The position numbers were made by a program, and so were the translations under genes. The notes beneath the pieces are model-generated. The model ran no database searches. It was not told the origin of the DNA and worked only from the letters and a program-made list of their open reading frames with translations. Below, in pieces: positions 34,101 through 45,810 of a DNA stretch of 64,000 nucleotides; position 1 is the first letter of the stretch, and every line of letters begins with the position of its first letter. Source of the stretch: Lenzites betulinus (Eukaryota; Basidiomycota; Agaricomycetes; Polyporales; Polyporaceae); the NCBI GenBank assembly GCA_022264855.1, contig JABYQU010000004.1, positions 434,001 through 498,000 on the forward strand, in the 5' to 3' direction.

Positions 34101-34323
34101 TTGCATATTCCAAATGACGAGCTTGCAGTGACCGGGTGTTATGGGACAACTGCAATGCAATTATTGAGTAGGGAAAGGTCTGTTTTGAACGAAGGGAAAT
34201 CTGGTGACTCACGTGTGGAGCGTTAACAAATGGAGATGAATAGGCCAAGTTACGATCGAACAGTTCGGTCGCGCCAGCGAGTGCGCCTGAGAGCACGAAG
34301 CTTGCAAGAAGAGCGGAAAACAT
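31168..34323 (-). CDS. PhoD-like secreted phosphatase (alkaline phosphatase D family), 23 exons
   Basis: The model gives 612 aa from exons 34213-34323, 34018-34149, 33915-33957, 33849-33856, 33498-33798, 33363-33434, 33222-33292, 33149-33171, 32963-33094, 32894, 32630-32842, 32547-32568, 32468-32493, 32397-32412, 32331-32356, 32222-32258, 32104-32161, 32010-32047, 31936-31943, 31749-31872, 31431-31685, 31303-31353 and 31168-31238. A hydrophobic signal peptide opens the protein. The PhoD N-terminal domain has VASGDPFHDSVLLWTR. The metallophosphatase domain has LAVFSCSRYQ, HLGDYIYE, WDDHEVAD, RSLMG, QQIVFTQL and SGDSHANW. The enzyme hydrolyses phosphate esters outside the cell. Exon 10 is a single G and two exons are 8 nt long. 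The acceptor before PSRSLMG was chosen by phase and family spacing and is the least certain junction. Confidence 0.85.
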
Positions 34324-35455
34324 CGCGCTCGAATCTAGCGGTCGCGCACACCCTCTCCACGTATCCACGAACGCCCTTTATGCATCACGGAGAGGAACGT
34401 GTCTCATTGACAATGCGGTCTCTCCAGGAGAACCGCGTCGCCATCCGAGTCGAAGCAGATTGCAAACGCACGTTCGCCGGCCATCCAGGCGATTGGGAGT
34501 GCAGTTCGAGGAGCATTGTGACGAGGCTGCAGCTGATGAAACTAACGTAATGCAGGTGGGCGGACTACTTCGCCGGTCGGAGCGTCACCACTCACGTGTA
34601 CAGAGGTGTACGTACCGTTAATCCCGTCCAGTCTCACGCTGTCATCAGACGAGCGCGAGAAGAGCAATGACTTCGAGCACAGAAGAGGTTGGATGTCTAC
34701 GGGGCTAGAGCAATGAGATTGTGGATGTTCAGACGATCCTTCATTATGGGCATGTCTTGCTCCCGGGGCCGGGCCTGCCACCGGGAAAAAAGTCTTCTAT
34801 ATTGATCATTGCAAGGCCTCATCATGGCCAACCAATTGCATGACACCCATTGGAGAACGGGTCCAAGTTATGGGTCCCTATGCTTCGGGGGATCAAACAA
34901 AGTAGCATTAGCAAACAATCGGGATGAACGGCAGAAGGTCGAGAAGTTATCATGATGCAGACCTACCATATGGCTCCCAGCAGCCCCAGGATGAACGTAG
35001 ATTGTGCGAAGTGAGCCTAGACCCTAGAGGAAGTGCAGTGATAAGCTCAGGCCTGTCGCGTGCGTGCTCGTACTGTATGGGGGCTCAGCGCTGAAACCGT
35101 GCTCCAGCTCTGACGGCCTTGGGGGCGCTCTGTGCACGTTCGCTCATGCCTGACTTTCGAAACTCGTCCCATTAAGCCAGTAGCAATTGAGAGAACCTCG
35201 CATAGGTAAGCAACCCATGGAGGACCATTTTGGCGGTACAAGAACTTGGGATCCTCAGGGAGTGCAAGTCGTCGTAGTGTTACACGCGGAGCATATACTA
35301 TCGTACAAGATTTCTGTCTGCGGAATCGCATTAGTCAGGGGTTTTCAGTAGGCATGCGGATGGAAGATGGCAAACATTGGATAACTCACCAGAGGTACAC
35401 CAAAACTTGAGTCGATACGAAAACACGACGGATAGTCTCGACCATTGGAGCCATC
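34324..35455. other. Intergenic upstream of the phosphatase gene
   Basis: About 1.1 kb holding the phosphatase promoter and the 3' flank of the class II aldolase gene. Short frames on both strands have no family match. Confidence 0.55.
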
Positions 35456-36687
35456 TTACAGTTTAGCCTTCGGCCTCTGCACCGGCACCCCGCGTCCAAA
35501 ATCGAACGACACGCCTTCCTCGGCTTCGAGCACTTGGAAACGGGGCAGAGCGTTGAAGTATCCGGCATACATCGTGCCGACGACCCCGTGCGTCAGTGCA
35601 GCTTCCTTCGGGGGTATCTTCCGTGTCTGCCGGCCCGTGCCCGCGGCCGCGGCGTCGACTGCGAGCTGAGCCTGGCACGATTTTTCGAGCGAGACATAGA
35701 AGTGCAGGGTGGCTTCGATGCTGTTCGTGGCGACCAGGAGGCCATGGTTCTATTGACGTCGTGAGCATTCAAATGATGACTGCCGCTGACAAGAAGGCAC
35801 AGCTGACCTGCAAGATAACAGCCTGCGTGCGGACGCAGCGTAAGTTTGGTCAAGATGCACTTCGAGTAGCAGCGGAGCACACCTTCTTGTTCCCGAGCGC
35901 GACCGAAATGCGTTCGCCTTCCTCTTCGCTCAATACGACACCACCGTACTGGTCGTACACGCCGTGATCCTACAAAGCGAGATTAGCAGCTGAGTGCGGC
36001 CTATCGCACACGGTGCTCACTTGATAGAACGCGCAGCTATCTTGGGAGATGATGTCCAGCTCTTTACCGAGAGCAGAGAAAGCCCGCCCGTAAAGGGAGT
36101 GGGAGTGCGCGGCACAGTTCACGTCCGGGCGCTTGGTGTGGATGGTCGAATGGATCATGAACGCCGCCCTGTTGACCAGCGTGTTGGGACCAGACTCGGC
36201 AATCTGAACGTTGGCATGATGGTCCACGAGCAACAGATCCTCAGGCTGGATCAGCGAGAAGTGTTTGCCCTGTGATATACCACAATGTCAGGTATACCAT
36301 GAGGTGGAAGTAGCGGCCAGTTGCTGCATACGAATGGATTGACCCAGAAGCAGTCAGTGCGGATGGGGTCCTAGTGTAAATCATCAGTTTTCTGCTCCAG
36401 ACTACTGTGGAATTGTTCTACCCGGACAGTGATGTGACCTGCAATCCCTTCGTCGTACCCTAGCTTGCCTGAGGTCAAATATACAGTCAGACATCCGTAT
36501 CTCCAAAGCGTAGGCGACAAACTATACCAAAGATTCTGAACGCCTGTGCGAGGCGGAACTTAAGGTACTCGCGCTCCATCTGCTTAGACGCGAACTTGGG
36601 AGGGAGCGGCAGGTTACCGATGGCCGAAGCATGGGTCATAGACCCTTCGTACGGTGCAACAGGTATCTCAGTGGGAGGGAGGGACAT
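35456..36687 (-). CDS. Class II aldolase/adducin-domain protein
   Basis: Seven exons (36528-36687, 36422-36468, 36332-36370, 36021-36269, 35883-35969, 35808-35822, 35456-35749) give 296 aa. The fold signatures are EGIAGHITVRDP, the metal-binding AAHSHSLYGRAFSALG and the later LQNHGLL with the third His. Other members are L-fuculose-phosphate-type aldolases and the adducin head; fungal members of this subgroup are cytosolic proteins of unknown substrate. The metal-site histidines are present, so catalytic activity is possible. The sixth exon is only 15 nt (encoding AVILQ) and is needed to build AVILQNHGLL. The donors GTATAG and GTAGAA are weaker than usual but phase-consistent. Confidence 0.88.
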
Positions 36688-37265
36688 ATGGACGTGTACG
36701 AGATGAACGGGTCAGAAGAGAGAGGGGTCTTAGGGCCATCCGGTACAACGGGCTCTATATATGCCCGAGAGGGCGGTTGAGGCGTACCAGCTGCACACGC
36801 CGGCACGCGCAGCTGCCGTGATAGGCATTTACTGACATTCCTTTTCAAAGTCAATAACGAGGTTTAGTTCAAAGCATCAGATGGACACGAGGAGTATAAA
36901 TCTGCGCACGGTGAGAGAAAGAACTTGACGAAGTCACCGGGCAACAGGTACATGACGGCATGTGGTGAGTTGCGTGGGCGCGTCAGATGAGCGTTTGCCG
37001 GCCACCACTGTCACGCACGCGACCCGGTACTGACCCGATAGTCTCATCCAGGACCATACGACACCACTAGCTTCACAGCAAGTCCGCAGACGACGGCAGA
37101 TGCGGTCAGAGTCTGATAGCGAACGAGGCAGCATGAAATGAGGACGTTGAAGGCCATGTACTAGCCTGAGTGCGACTCCGAGGCTACGTATAGGGTACAA
37201 TATTTTTACGACTAACTTGACTAACGGCGACTACTATCGTTCTCCCGGATATCACAAACGATGTA
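36688..37265. other. Intergenic, aldolase upstream region
   Basis: About 580 bp containing the upstream region of the class II aldolase gene and the 3' flank of the C2H2 gene. Nothing else was recognised. Confidence 0.5.
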
Positions 37266-38459
37266 CTACGGATCCTTCTCGCGATTCCCAGGAAGGTACC
37301 GAGCATACGCATCCCCAAAGCACGACCCCTTCCGCGCACGCAAATGGCGCTTCAGCGCGTCTCGCCTACTGAAAGTCTTCCGGCACCCGCCCACGAACGT
37401 CTGTCCCTCGAAATGGAACTTGTCTCCCAACAATTCCTCTGGGACGCCCTCTGCCTGCGCCTCGCCCTCCGGTACCCCGCAACAGACCCAGAGGAAGTTA
37501 TCGTCGCCAAGGTGCGTGTCGATGTGCCGCCTGAGGTCCGGCGCCCGGCGTTTGCGCTGTACGTAGGCACAGTATGGGCACTTCCAGCTGTCCGTGGGCG
37601 CAACAGGAGGTGGAGTCGTGGGGAGCGGGAAGGCGACGGCGTTCCGGCGTGCGCTCGGGACAATCTCCAGGGGAGCCTCGGACGAGCCGCGCGAAGACGA
37701 GGCGGGGTAAGGCGAAGTAGACTTCGCGCGCTCACTGGCGTGCGAGCGGCGACTGGGGCGCTTTCCTGAGCTGCGTGACGTCGCGGAGGTGCTCTCAAGC
37801 GTGTCTTCTTGTTCCGGAATGGTGATGGTAATGGTCGTGTGCGCCGTAGTAATAGTGGTATCGTCCGCGAGAGCATTTCCAATAGCCGAGTACGAGCTTT
37901 GAGCACGAGTTTGCATCGTGTCCACCCATAGTGGGTCTGGGTATGGTCGATATGAGGACGACTCAAAGGACATGTCCAGTGCGTCGTGATACGGGCCTTG
38001 AGGAGTGACCGTGAAGCCATGGGCTTGGGGGTACCATTGCGTATAGACATCCTGCAGAAGAGGGTCCTGAACGACTGGTCCTTGGCCGAACGAAGCAGTG
38101 ATATCGCATGCGCTGATATCGAATGGTGCCAGTGGCTGCACCTGCGTGGAATGATCTGCCGCAAAAGCAGGTAGCGTGGCCAAACTAACAGATATAATTG
38201 AGTATATCTCAGAAGAGGGGACAAGGTTGAGTACTAACTAGTTCTCCGAAAGCTCAGCCTCGAGACCTAAGTCGGGTTGGGGACACGGGTCGGAGAGGTG
38301 GAGACCCTCCATGGACATAGCTTCGTCGCAGCTATCGAGAGTAGATGTGCTTGCGCTAGTGGATGTCCGAGAAGAGGACTCATAGTATTCCAGGCTATCT
38401 GAGAGCGGGTCTGTGCGCGAGGGCGTAGAGCAGGCGGTAGGGAGCTCGTAGTGGGCCAT
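37266..38459 (-). CDS. C2H2-type zinc-finger protein, probable transcription factor
   Basis: Two exons (38239-38459, 37266-38184) give 379 aa, joined across a 54-nt intron with a GTTAGT donor. The N-terminal two-thirds are Ser/Thr/Pro-rich and disordered. It includes a basic GKRPSRRSHASERAKS stretch that could be a nuclear signal. The first finger is CPYCAYVQRKR..LRRHIDTH. A second, looser unit pairs cysteines in WVCCG and GGCRKTFSRRDALKRHLR, with a long insertion between them. This C-terminal paired-finger layout is common in Agaricomycete regulators. DNA binding is inferred; the target is unknown. Confidence 0.8.
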
Positions 38460-39039
38460 CTCGTAGAATCGGCGGAGGGGGGAAAGTTGGGTGCATCAGG
38501 GGAGCCATTGGTGATGAGGTCTTTATAGGCGGTGAGGTGCGTGTGTCTTTGTCTACCGATGTACAGGTAAGACTGGCCAGTGGTCCGAACAGGGGAACGT
38601 TGCAAGTCTCCAGGCCTCTTTCGGGCGTCTACTCTGGTCTTCACGTTAGATATCACCTCAAAGGGTGATCTTCCCACGAGTCTGGTAGATCTTGCCTGCA
38701 AGGCAAGGGCGTCTTTCCTGAGTAGACAAACGCCCATTGGGACTTGGGGCTGAAAGCAAGACACCATCGTCCCACCTTGAACAAACACAACTTCGTCTTG
38801 CTTTGCCCGATAGTGTGCGCCTCGTCAGCGTGTCGTGACAGCGTGCTTGATGTCCTTCGCGAAGGTGGACCTTGGTGGACCTCGACCCCGGCGAATTGTA
38901 CTTTCATAGTGGTGCTTTATGCTAGCCAATTAAACGCGATTCGATTAAACAAGCTTGCTACGTAAAGCTTAACATCGGTATAGAAGGGGAAAAAAGGTTC
39001 AGTAATCGCCACAGAACCACAAGAACAGCCCCCGCGGTG
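38460..39039. other. Intergenic upstream of the C2H2 gene
   Basis: About 580 bp holding the C2H2 gene promoter and the 3' flank of the SWIM-RING gene. No gene is supported. Confidence 0.5.
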
Positions 39040-40477
39040 TTAAAGATAATCCTCATCCTCTCGGTAGCCAAAGAACCGACGGTTCCGAGAGGGACCATTG
39101 TAGTCTATCCGAAAACATGATGAGCGCACGGAAGCCCTACGATATGGAAAGACCCACAGGTACTGGTGTCGCGAACGGGGCTGACACCGGCGACGTTGGC
39201 CAAGTTGACGTATCCTTCGCTACTAGTGGTCGCTTTCCCCTTTCCTTTACCTGCCGCTGTGGGAACGGCCCATTCGGCCCTGCAGAACACACATGTCACA
39301 CCGCCCTTCGCAGCCCGGGCCCCTGTGGAGAGTGGTTCTCAGCTCGCGGTTTCCAGTGCCATCAAGTAGCTGATACGCACACTGCTGGAAGCACTCCTTG
39401 TGGAGACAGTTGCCACACTCCTCGCAGAAGGTGAGTAGCGTCTCGGCCGCCTTGTGCATGTTCTCGTAGCAGATTGGGCAGTCGTCCTCTTCTTTGGGCA
39501 GACGCTTCTTCCCGGCTTTCTGCGAGCCTGACGGGGCTGCCTTGCCAGTGGTTTGGGCATACGCGTTCCGGATACGCTCGTGGGCGATGGACGCGGGTGC
39601 ACGAGGTGCCTCGGCAAATATCACCTCCAGCTCGGAAGTCAAGAGCGCCCTGAGAAACCTTTAGTCGTTAGGGCCTAGCAAGATCGTAGGACACCCACTT
39701 TTGATACCAAAATCCAGATGCCTGGGTCACTTGGAGAACTAAGGCCGGGGTGAGAAGATAAGCCATCGAGCGGGAGGTAATGGATACAAAATGTTGCTCT
39801 ACCTCTGAGGAAGATGAAAAGCTGGATGGGCGAGGTCAGCGTCTGTCCTTTGCTCTACAATCTGCAGCTTACGATGTGTTTGCAGTGGTTGCCCTTCAAC
39901 GCATCGGGGCCTGGATAGTGATCAGTTTAACATCCATAGAATATTGAAGATCGCCTACAGTTGCAGGAGGGTTTCTTGTCGATGACTACGGTATACACCT
40001 GGAATAAGGGTATCAGCCACCGCCACATAACTTGGTGGCCACACATATTTCAAAACTACTCACGTTGCCCGTCGAGCCGAGTACGCTGAACTCTTCGCGA
40101 AGTTCAGTGCCTTGCCTTCGTCGATCAATCATGTAGAACCTATAGCAGGGCTATCAGCATTCGCAGCTAGATGATATTATGGTAGAAACAAACCTTTGGG
40201 TCATGCCTCTGTTGACCCGGTCGATGATGTTCTGCGGACACGCCTTCTTGAAGATCGCGCCGCGTTTCTCGGGAACAGGTGCTTTCGGGTCTGTGACTTT
40301 CTTCTGCCTCTTCGCTGGTGGCTTCTTCACCGGAGGGTCCCGCGCAACGGGGGTAGAGGAACTCGCCACACCACGGTGCGCTAAGGTCTTGGAATAAGCA
40401 TAGCTAGACGCGCCCGCTGCGGTGGCGACCCAGTCGGTGTAGGGGTCATCCGTCGCCTTTCTCTTGCGTGGAGGCAT
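39040..40477 (-). CDS. SWIM and RING zinc-finger protein, probable E3 ubiquitin ligase
   Basis: Nine exons (40194-40477, 40064-40139, 39959-39998, 39873-39910, 39803-39821, 39699-39738, 39381-39649, 39158-39322, 39040-39104) give 331 aa. A basic N terminus (MPPRKRK, KKPPAKRQKK) suggests nuclear targeting. The SWIM finger is SCNCPDALKGNHCKH (CxC..CxH). The RING finger follows as CPICYENM, then CEECGNCLHKECFQQW, and finally CVFCRAEW. This order resembles animal ZSWIM2, which ubiquitinates proteins. The conserved tail is PVRDTSTYYNG with RRFFGYRE. The joins giving FQQW and STYYNG were fixed by phase. It is divergent from the cis-prenyltransferase with 152 bp between starts. The substrate is unknown. 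Confidence 0.86.
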
Positions 40478-40629
40478 CGCAACGCGTTATTCGCGACGAG
40501 GAGACGTGTTTCGTGTGGTGGCGTTCGTACAAATGCCGTCGCGAGGAACAGGGGAGTATATAGTAGGCCTAAGAGGATGCGCGCCTAGTAAATGACAACG
40601 CGCCCGCGTCGCGGTCGAATTCACACGCC
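40478..40629. promoter_or_regulatory. Compact divergent promoter, SWIM-RING / cis-prenyltransferase
   Basis: Only 152 bp separate two head-to-head start codons, so both promoters must overlap. A TATATAG stretch near 40556-40562 is the only core-like element I see. Confidence 0.6.
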
Positions 40630-41702
40630 ATGTTACCCCAGCTCATCTCGTCCTCCGTCGGCTGGATCAGGGACCAAGCCGCCGCCAAAGCGGAGGATGC
40701 ACTCATATCCATCCTATCGGCTGGTCCGATACCCCAACACGTTGCGTTCATATTGGATGGGAACAGGCGATATGCGCGCAGCAAGGGCATACAGGTCAAG
40801 CAGGGCCACACCGACGGCTTCTACACCCTCCGGAAGGTACGTCCAATCAAAGCGCTCTCCAGACATGTGCTGAGATGCTTGTAGATGCTTGAGATATGCA
40901 TTAAGCTTGAGGTGCGCTGCGTGAGCGCGTACGCGTTCTCCATCGAGAATTTCAAGCGGTCCCCGGAGGAGGTGACCGCACTTATGGACTTGGCGGAGGA
41001 GAAGCTGCTGGAGCTGTGCCGGCAAGGGTATGTCATCCAGCTCCGTGCATAAGCTTCAGGCTCACGCGGGTACCCCAGTGACATTCTTGACAAGTACGGA
41101 ATACGCCTTGTCGTCGTCGGGCATAAGGACATGCTCCCAGAGAGGGTCTTGGCCGCTGCAGAGAAGGCAGAAAACATGACCAAGGACAACAACAGGTATG
41201 TGTCTGTAGCTCTACCGAATACTGCTAGTATGTTCATGATCTATCCAGGGCAATCTTCAACTTGTGTATGCCTTACACGTCCCGCGACGAAATCACCACG
41301 GCAGTACACTCGGTGATCCAGTCGCGCTTAGACGATGACATGGATGACACGTTAGCGTCTTCTCCTCAATGTTATGTGCGTTAACTCATCGGATACCATT
41401 CTTTTGTTCAGCGACATCACGGCGGACGAAATAGAGGCCCACTTGATGACGTCCCTCGCTGGGAGTCCGCCCCTCGATATTCTAGTGCGCAGCAGCGGTG
41501 TTAGGCGACTCAGTGATTACATGCTCTGGCAGGTACGTCAGGACCTCTGTAATTTCTCGCCATCATACTCACATCCGCATGTTAGTGTTCGGAAGACACC
41601 CAGTTGCAGTTTACATCGACGTACTGGCCAGAATTTGGCATCTTAGACTTCATGCCCATTATCCTTGACTACCAGCGGAAGATCTGGTCTCAAACCAAAT
41701 GA
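40630..41702 (+). CDS. rer2: cis-Prenyltransferase, dehydrodolichyl diphosphate synthase (Rer2-like)
   Basis: Six exons (40630-40836, 40885-41027, 41079-41195, 41249-41350, 41412-41532, 41586-41702) give 268 aa, typical of the family. Motifs in order: HVAFILDGNRRYA with the catalytic Asp, SAYAFSIENFKR, the central helix region, and LVRSSGVRRLSDYMLWQ followed by FTSTYWPEFGILDF. It adds isopentenyl units in cis to farnesyl diphosphate to make the polyprenyl precursor of dolichol at the ER. The usual partner (Nus1/NgBR) is not in the window. The C terminus ends IWSQTK. The intron at 41351-41411 has a GTTAGC donor. Confidence 0.92.
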
Positions 41703-42004
41703 CGGATCCCACGGACCCCTTCCTACATACCTTCCGTAATTAACTTATATGGTGTTTTCCCTCGATAGTGTTTGCATTGGGCGACTTTTGAACATATGTA
41801 CAAGAACGACATACATATATACTAACATGTCACATAATTCTACTGGAGATTGGGTATGCACAATAGACACAGACAAAGCTACTTGCTACAACACAGCGAG
41901 GAGAACAAACATAGCAATGATGGCAGACAAAGACCAAACCAAGCTAAATGTACGAGAGAACACCGTGGCACGACACCCTTAAACCACCCCCTACTAGGGC
42001 TGCA
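41703..42004. terminator. Convergent 3' region
   Basis: About 300 bp between the stop codons of the cis-prenyltransferase and the WG-repeat gene. It is relatively AT-rich and no gene is supported. Confidence 0.5.
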
Positions 42005-44264
42005 TCAAGTGCACTGGGGAAGCACTGGGGGAGGCGGAGGAGGCATGAACAGCTCCGGCTGGCGACTGCTCATCTGGGACACCCGCTGGATAAGCCGCAT
42101 GACTGGCTGGAACGCCTGCCACACCTGAAGGCAGATGTCCTCCTGCTGCTTGGTCAGCGCCTCGTCCACCCCGCGGACCATGACGCCGACCGCTTCCTCT
42201 AAGGCGCTTTGCAGCTCTGGACGGAGGATCGGTAGCACGTGGCCCGCGACCTGTTCGAATGTGATAACAGGTGGGGGTGGCGGCGGCTCGCGGTCCCTGT
42301 ACGCCTGCAACTCTGTGCGGAGGTCGTGAATTTCCTTGTCCTTGCTTAAGTCCTGGACGGAGGTAGATGTGGCCTGCACCTCCAAGAGCTACCACAACGT
42401 TAAGCTCACAGAAACAGTAAAGTGAAATGTACAAATACGAACTTTGTGTAACCGGACCTCCATGCGGGCCTGATCCGCGGCCAAGTCGTGGTAGAACGCC
42501 TTTTTCGTCTGGTTTTTCGTGATCTCGTCCACAATCAGCTGCTGGGTCTCCATAGAGCGGTGGATACACTCCTGCAGTTGGCGGCTCAGCTCCGCGCACC
42601 TCGCGGTGAGCTCCGAGTGGGTCATCGGGGGCTGGGGCGGAACTTCGCCTTCCTCGACAGACAACTGGGACGAGGTCGGGGTCGCAAGGGACACGCCTAA
42701 CCTCTCCTGCAGCACGCGTACCACGATCTTATCCGCGTCGAGGGCCGTCATCTGCAGGTTCGTCATCCGCTCCTCGAGGTCCGTGAGGCCGTCCTCCAAC
42801 GATGCCGTGCGGGACGTCACCGCCGCGACCCGCACCCGCGTCTCCTCACGCTTCGCGGCCTCCGCCTCTGCCCTCGCCCGCGCCTCCTCTTCGGCCTGCT
42901 GCTGCGCCCATATGCGCGCGCGCTCCTTCTCCTGGTGCTCCTGTACCGCCGGGCGCACGGTGTCCATCCACCCGCGCAAACCGCCCGCCCACGCGTCCAC
43001 ATCTGCGACCTCCTGCGAGCGCGGCGGGTCTGCGGTGGAGGGCGGGCCCGTCACAGGAAATCGTGCTAAGCTGTCGAGGCACGCGTCGAAGCGACGCTGC
43101 ACGCGCACCCGCTTCTCCTCGGCGTCAGCGCGAATGCGCGTGAGCTGCGCGTTCGCGGCCGCCATCGAGCGTGCGGAGCGGTCCTTGAATTGCGCGGAAT
43201 GCTGAAGTGCTCGGTAGCGGTCGCGTTGCTCGCGGAGCGCAACGAGCTCGAGGCTCAGCGCGACGGCTTTAGTGAACAGTCTGGTTGGGCGGTTCAGTGG
43301 GAGGTGGGGGAGAGATGAGTAAGAACACGTACTGCGTGTAGGTCTTCCACTGGCCAAGCGCAGTGGCGGGTAGAGTGGAGACAATAGGCGAGGCGGGGGC
43401 GTCGGGATCTAATGCATCTGCCATGTCGACCGCCCGCGCGGTGCTCTGGGCGGAGGGCTCTTGGACGACGTCCATCTTCTCCGCAGGTGAATATGTCGGG
43501 AATGAGAACGGGTTGGGTTTGGACGAGGACGACCCGCTGGCGCCGGCGAGGGTAACCGGCACGGGCACGCCATTGCTAAGCAGGCGTAGCTCTTTGCGCA
43601 CCTCTCTCGGTGCTGTTGCGTCCTTGGGCGTGTCTTCGGCAGGAGACGTAGCGGACCCTGCTGCCTTGACCGTTGTGGTCACCTGAGGGCGCCGCCGCGG
43701 ATCGGCGGTCTGCATTCGCTGCGCCGGGCTCCGGTCGGGCGAAAAGGGCGTATGGGGTGTCCCCATCCCCCATTGAAGAGTGGGTGATGCCGCGGGATTC
43801 GAGGAGCTCGGCGAGGTGGTCTCTTCAGTGGTCTTGTTTTCTGGGACAGGCGACTGTTGCGCTGCGGTAGCCCAGCTTCCGGGAGGAGGCGGCGCTGGGA
43901 CCGCTGCCGGAGGAGGAGCTATTGGAGCGTCCCAGATAACGGTAGGCTCGCCCCAGGTGCCAGTGGCAGCAGGCGCCCCCCAGTCTGTGTTCTTGACTGT
44001 CGGAGATGCCGAAGGAGGTGCGCCCCAATCGGCGCTCCTTCCTGCAGCGCTCGTCTCTGCATGGCTTTCGCCCCGGGCGGGTGCACTACTGCTGTCGCCC
44101 CAGCGCGGCGCGTCAAACGAATCGCCCCACCCGCTTCGCTTGCTCGACGCGTCGTCCTGCGTGCCTCCGCCCTTCCCCGTCGCCCACCGGTCCTGGCTGC
44201 CCAGGTCGCGCCCGCCCCTGCCGCCCCTGCCGCCCCGTCCGCGCCCAAAGCCGGGGACATACAT
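42005..44264 (-). CDS. RGG-box, WG-repeat and coiled-coil protein of unknown function
   Basis: Three exons (43333-44264, 42443-43280, 42005-42388) give 717 aa. Residues 7-19 form an RGG-like box (GRGRGGRGGRGGR). Residues about 27-165 carry nine Trp, six of them followed by Gly (WGDS twice, WGAP twice, WGEP, WGMG), in a Ser/Pro/Ala-rich disordered context with no aromatic competitors. After a Pro/Ser linker, residues about 310-590 form long coiled coils rich in Arg/Glu/Ala/Gln. The C terminus has a PPPPPP run on each side of a helical block. I know no named family. RGG boxes often bind RNA, and spaced Trp-Gly motifs can bind Argonaute or other partners; both ideas are inference. The start is the first Met; an upstream exon cannot be excluded. 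Confidence 0.78.
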
Positions 44265-45810
44265 GCGTGCGTGAGGCCACTCGGGATCGTTCGGATGCCG
44301 GAAGCGGCAGGCTGGAAAGGTGCAGCCTCCCCCGCGTGGGACACCGTTGTCGGTGTAGTGCTGTGTGCGAGAGGCGGCCGCAGTTCGTCACGGTGCAGAT
44401 TGGAGCGCGAGGTGTGGACGTACTTTACAGCGAACGTTGACCTTTACGTGTGCCATCGCGTGTTATATCGCGGGAGCGGCGTCGCAGGGTCGTGTTCGGG
44501 AGAAGTGGGCTGGTGACAGCGGCGGCCGAGGTTTTAAGGGAAGGCGGGCTGTAAGGGCGCGAAAGGGGAAAGCGGGTGCTACGGTGGGACAAAAGTGCTT
44601 CCGGGGATCGTCCAAGACAGACAACCAGCAAGTATGCAGTGATCAATGGCGTATGTGCACGGTCGAAGGACGGTTTGCGAGTTCGCGGCCGTTACGGGCT
44701 TGGTGAGGGACAAGCCTATCGTACAAACGGCGCGTCCCGTGTTGGTCCCGTTCGTAAGTGTGTGTATGGCCTTTCGCGCTTGGTGCTTCCAGCGCTCGAG
44801 TGAAATGTAAGTGTGAAGCGGTTCGTTTGCGCGGAGAGTGGTAGCCTCGCAGGCGGCTACAGCCTGGCAGCCACACTGCAGATCTACAAACCCAGATCTA
44901 CGATCGCGCAGACCCATGCATCGCGATTGGACTGCACCGGCGGCTCCGACCCGTTCATACGCCACTCCAAAACATATTTATGAACATACGATGCCTATGG
45001 CACATAATTATTCTGAATTCATAGCAGGGAGCCCACTGATACTGTACACAGTCTTCTCCGTACAGTACGTACAGGTGACCCCGCCAACGCCACTAAACAT
45101 GATCCGGGTGTGCGTTCGGACGCGCTGGGATACTCATCAGTACACGGAGAAGTTCGACGGAAACCACAGCCTCTTGAAGCGACACGCTGCATTCGACACG
45201 ATCCCAGCAGGCGGGGACCCCATCTTCCACCATGAACGCGAGGCTGGTGCACGAGTACACCACGAAGCCCTGGCTGTGCATTCCGCCAGCCGTCCGCGAG
45301 AATTCCAGGCTCAAAACCAGTGCGTCCTGGTTGATCTATCAGAATCCGCGGAGTTTACAACAACGCGAAAATGCACACACCGACCTAATTGGGCGGCACG
45401 GTGCAGAGTCATACTGCCTCGAGGATCAGCTTCTCGCACGGAGAGCCTGCAGGATATGTGGTAGTGCGGTGATATCTGATGTGCAACGCTCACCTTCTGC
45501 GAGGATAGCTTGCGGAGCGCAGCCACTGTTACGTGGAAACGCCTTCTTCGCGGGCGGATATGGGCGGCAGGGGCACATCGAGCGATAGTCTAGAAGCACC
45601 ATGGTGGACCGCCCCTAGTACAACGTTAGTGGGCTTCTGAGTATCTTCTGAACATATGGACATTCGCCGGGGGCGGAAGCGTGGACTCCATGTGTCACGG
45701 GCGAGGAGCTGCCAGAGCCTCCTTATATTTCAACAGAGAACAGCCGTGGATCTCGTTGTACTACTTCCTCCCCCGCGCCCCCCACACACGAACACTCGCT
45801 TGTCACTACA
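44265..45810. other. Gene-poor interval
   Basis: About 1.5 kb upstream of both flanking genes. Frames of 60-200 codons exist but show neither family motifs nor consistent splice patterns. I see no gene here. Confidence 0.5.

Noticed and set aside
31168..34323. PhoD-like gene as a pseudogene with frameshifts
   Set aside because: Apparent frame breaks were all resolved by short exons or a later acceptor with consensus splice sites. The final model keeps every conserved motif and a whole number of codons. The 1-nt exon still needs experimental proof.
42519..43205. A 228-codon plus-strand frame
   Set aside because: It is antisense to the coiled-coil exon of the WG-repeat gene; Ser/Arg-rich without motifs.
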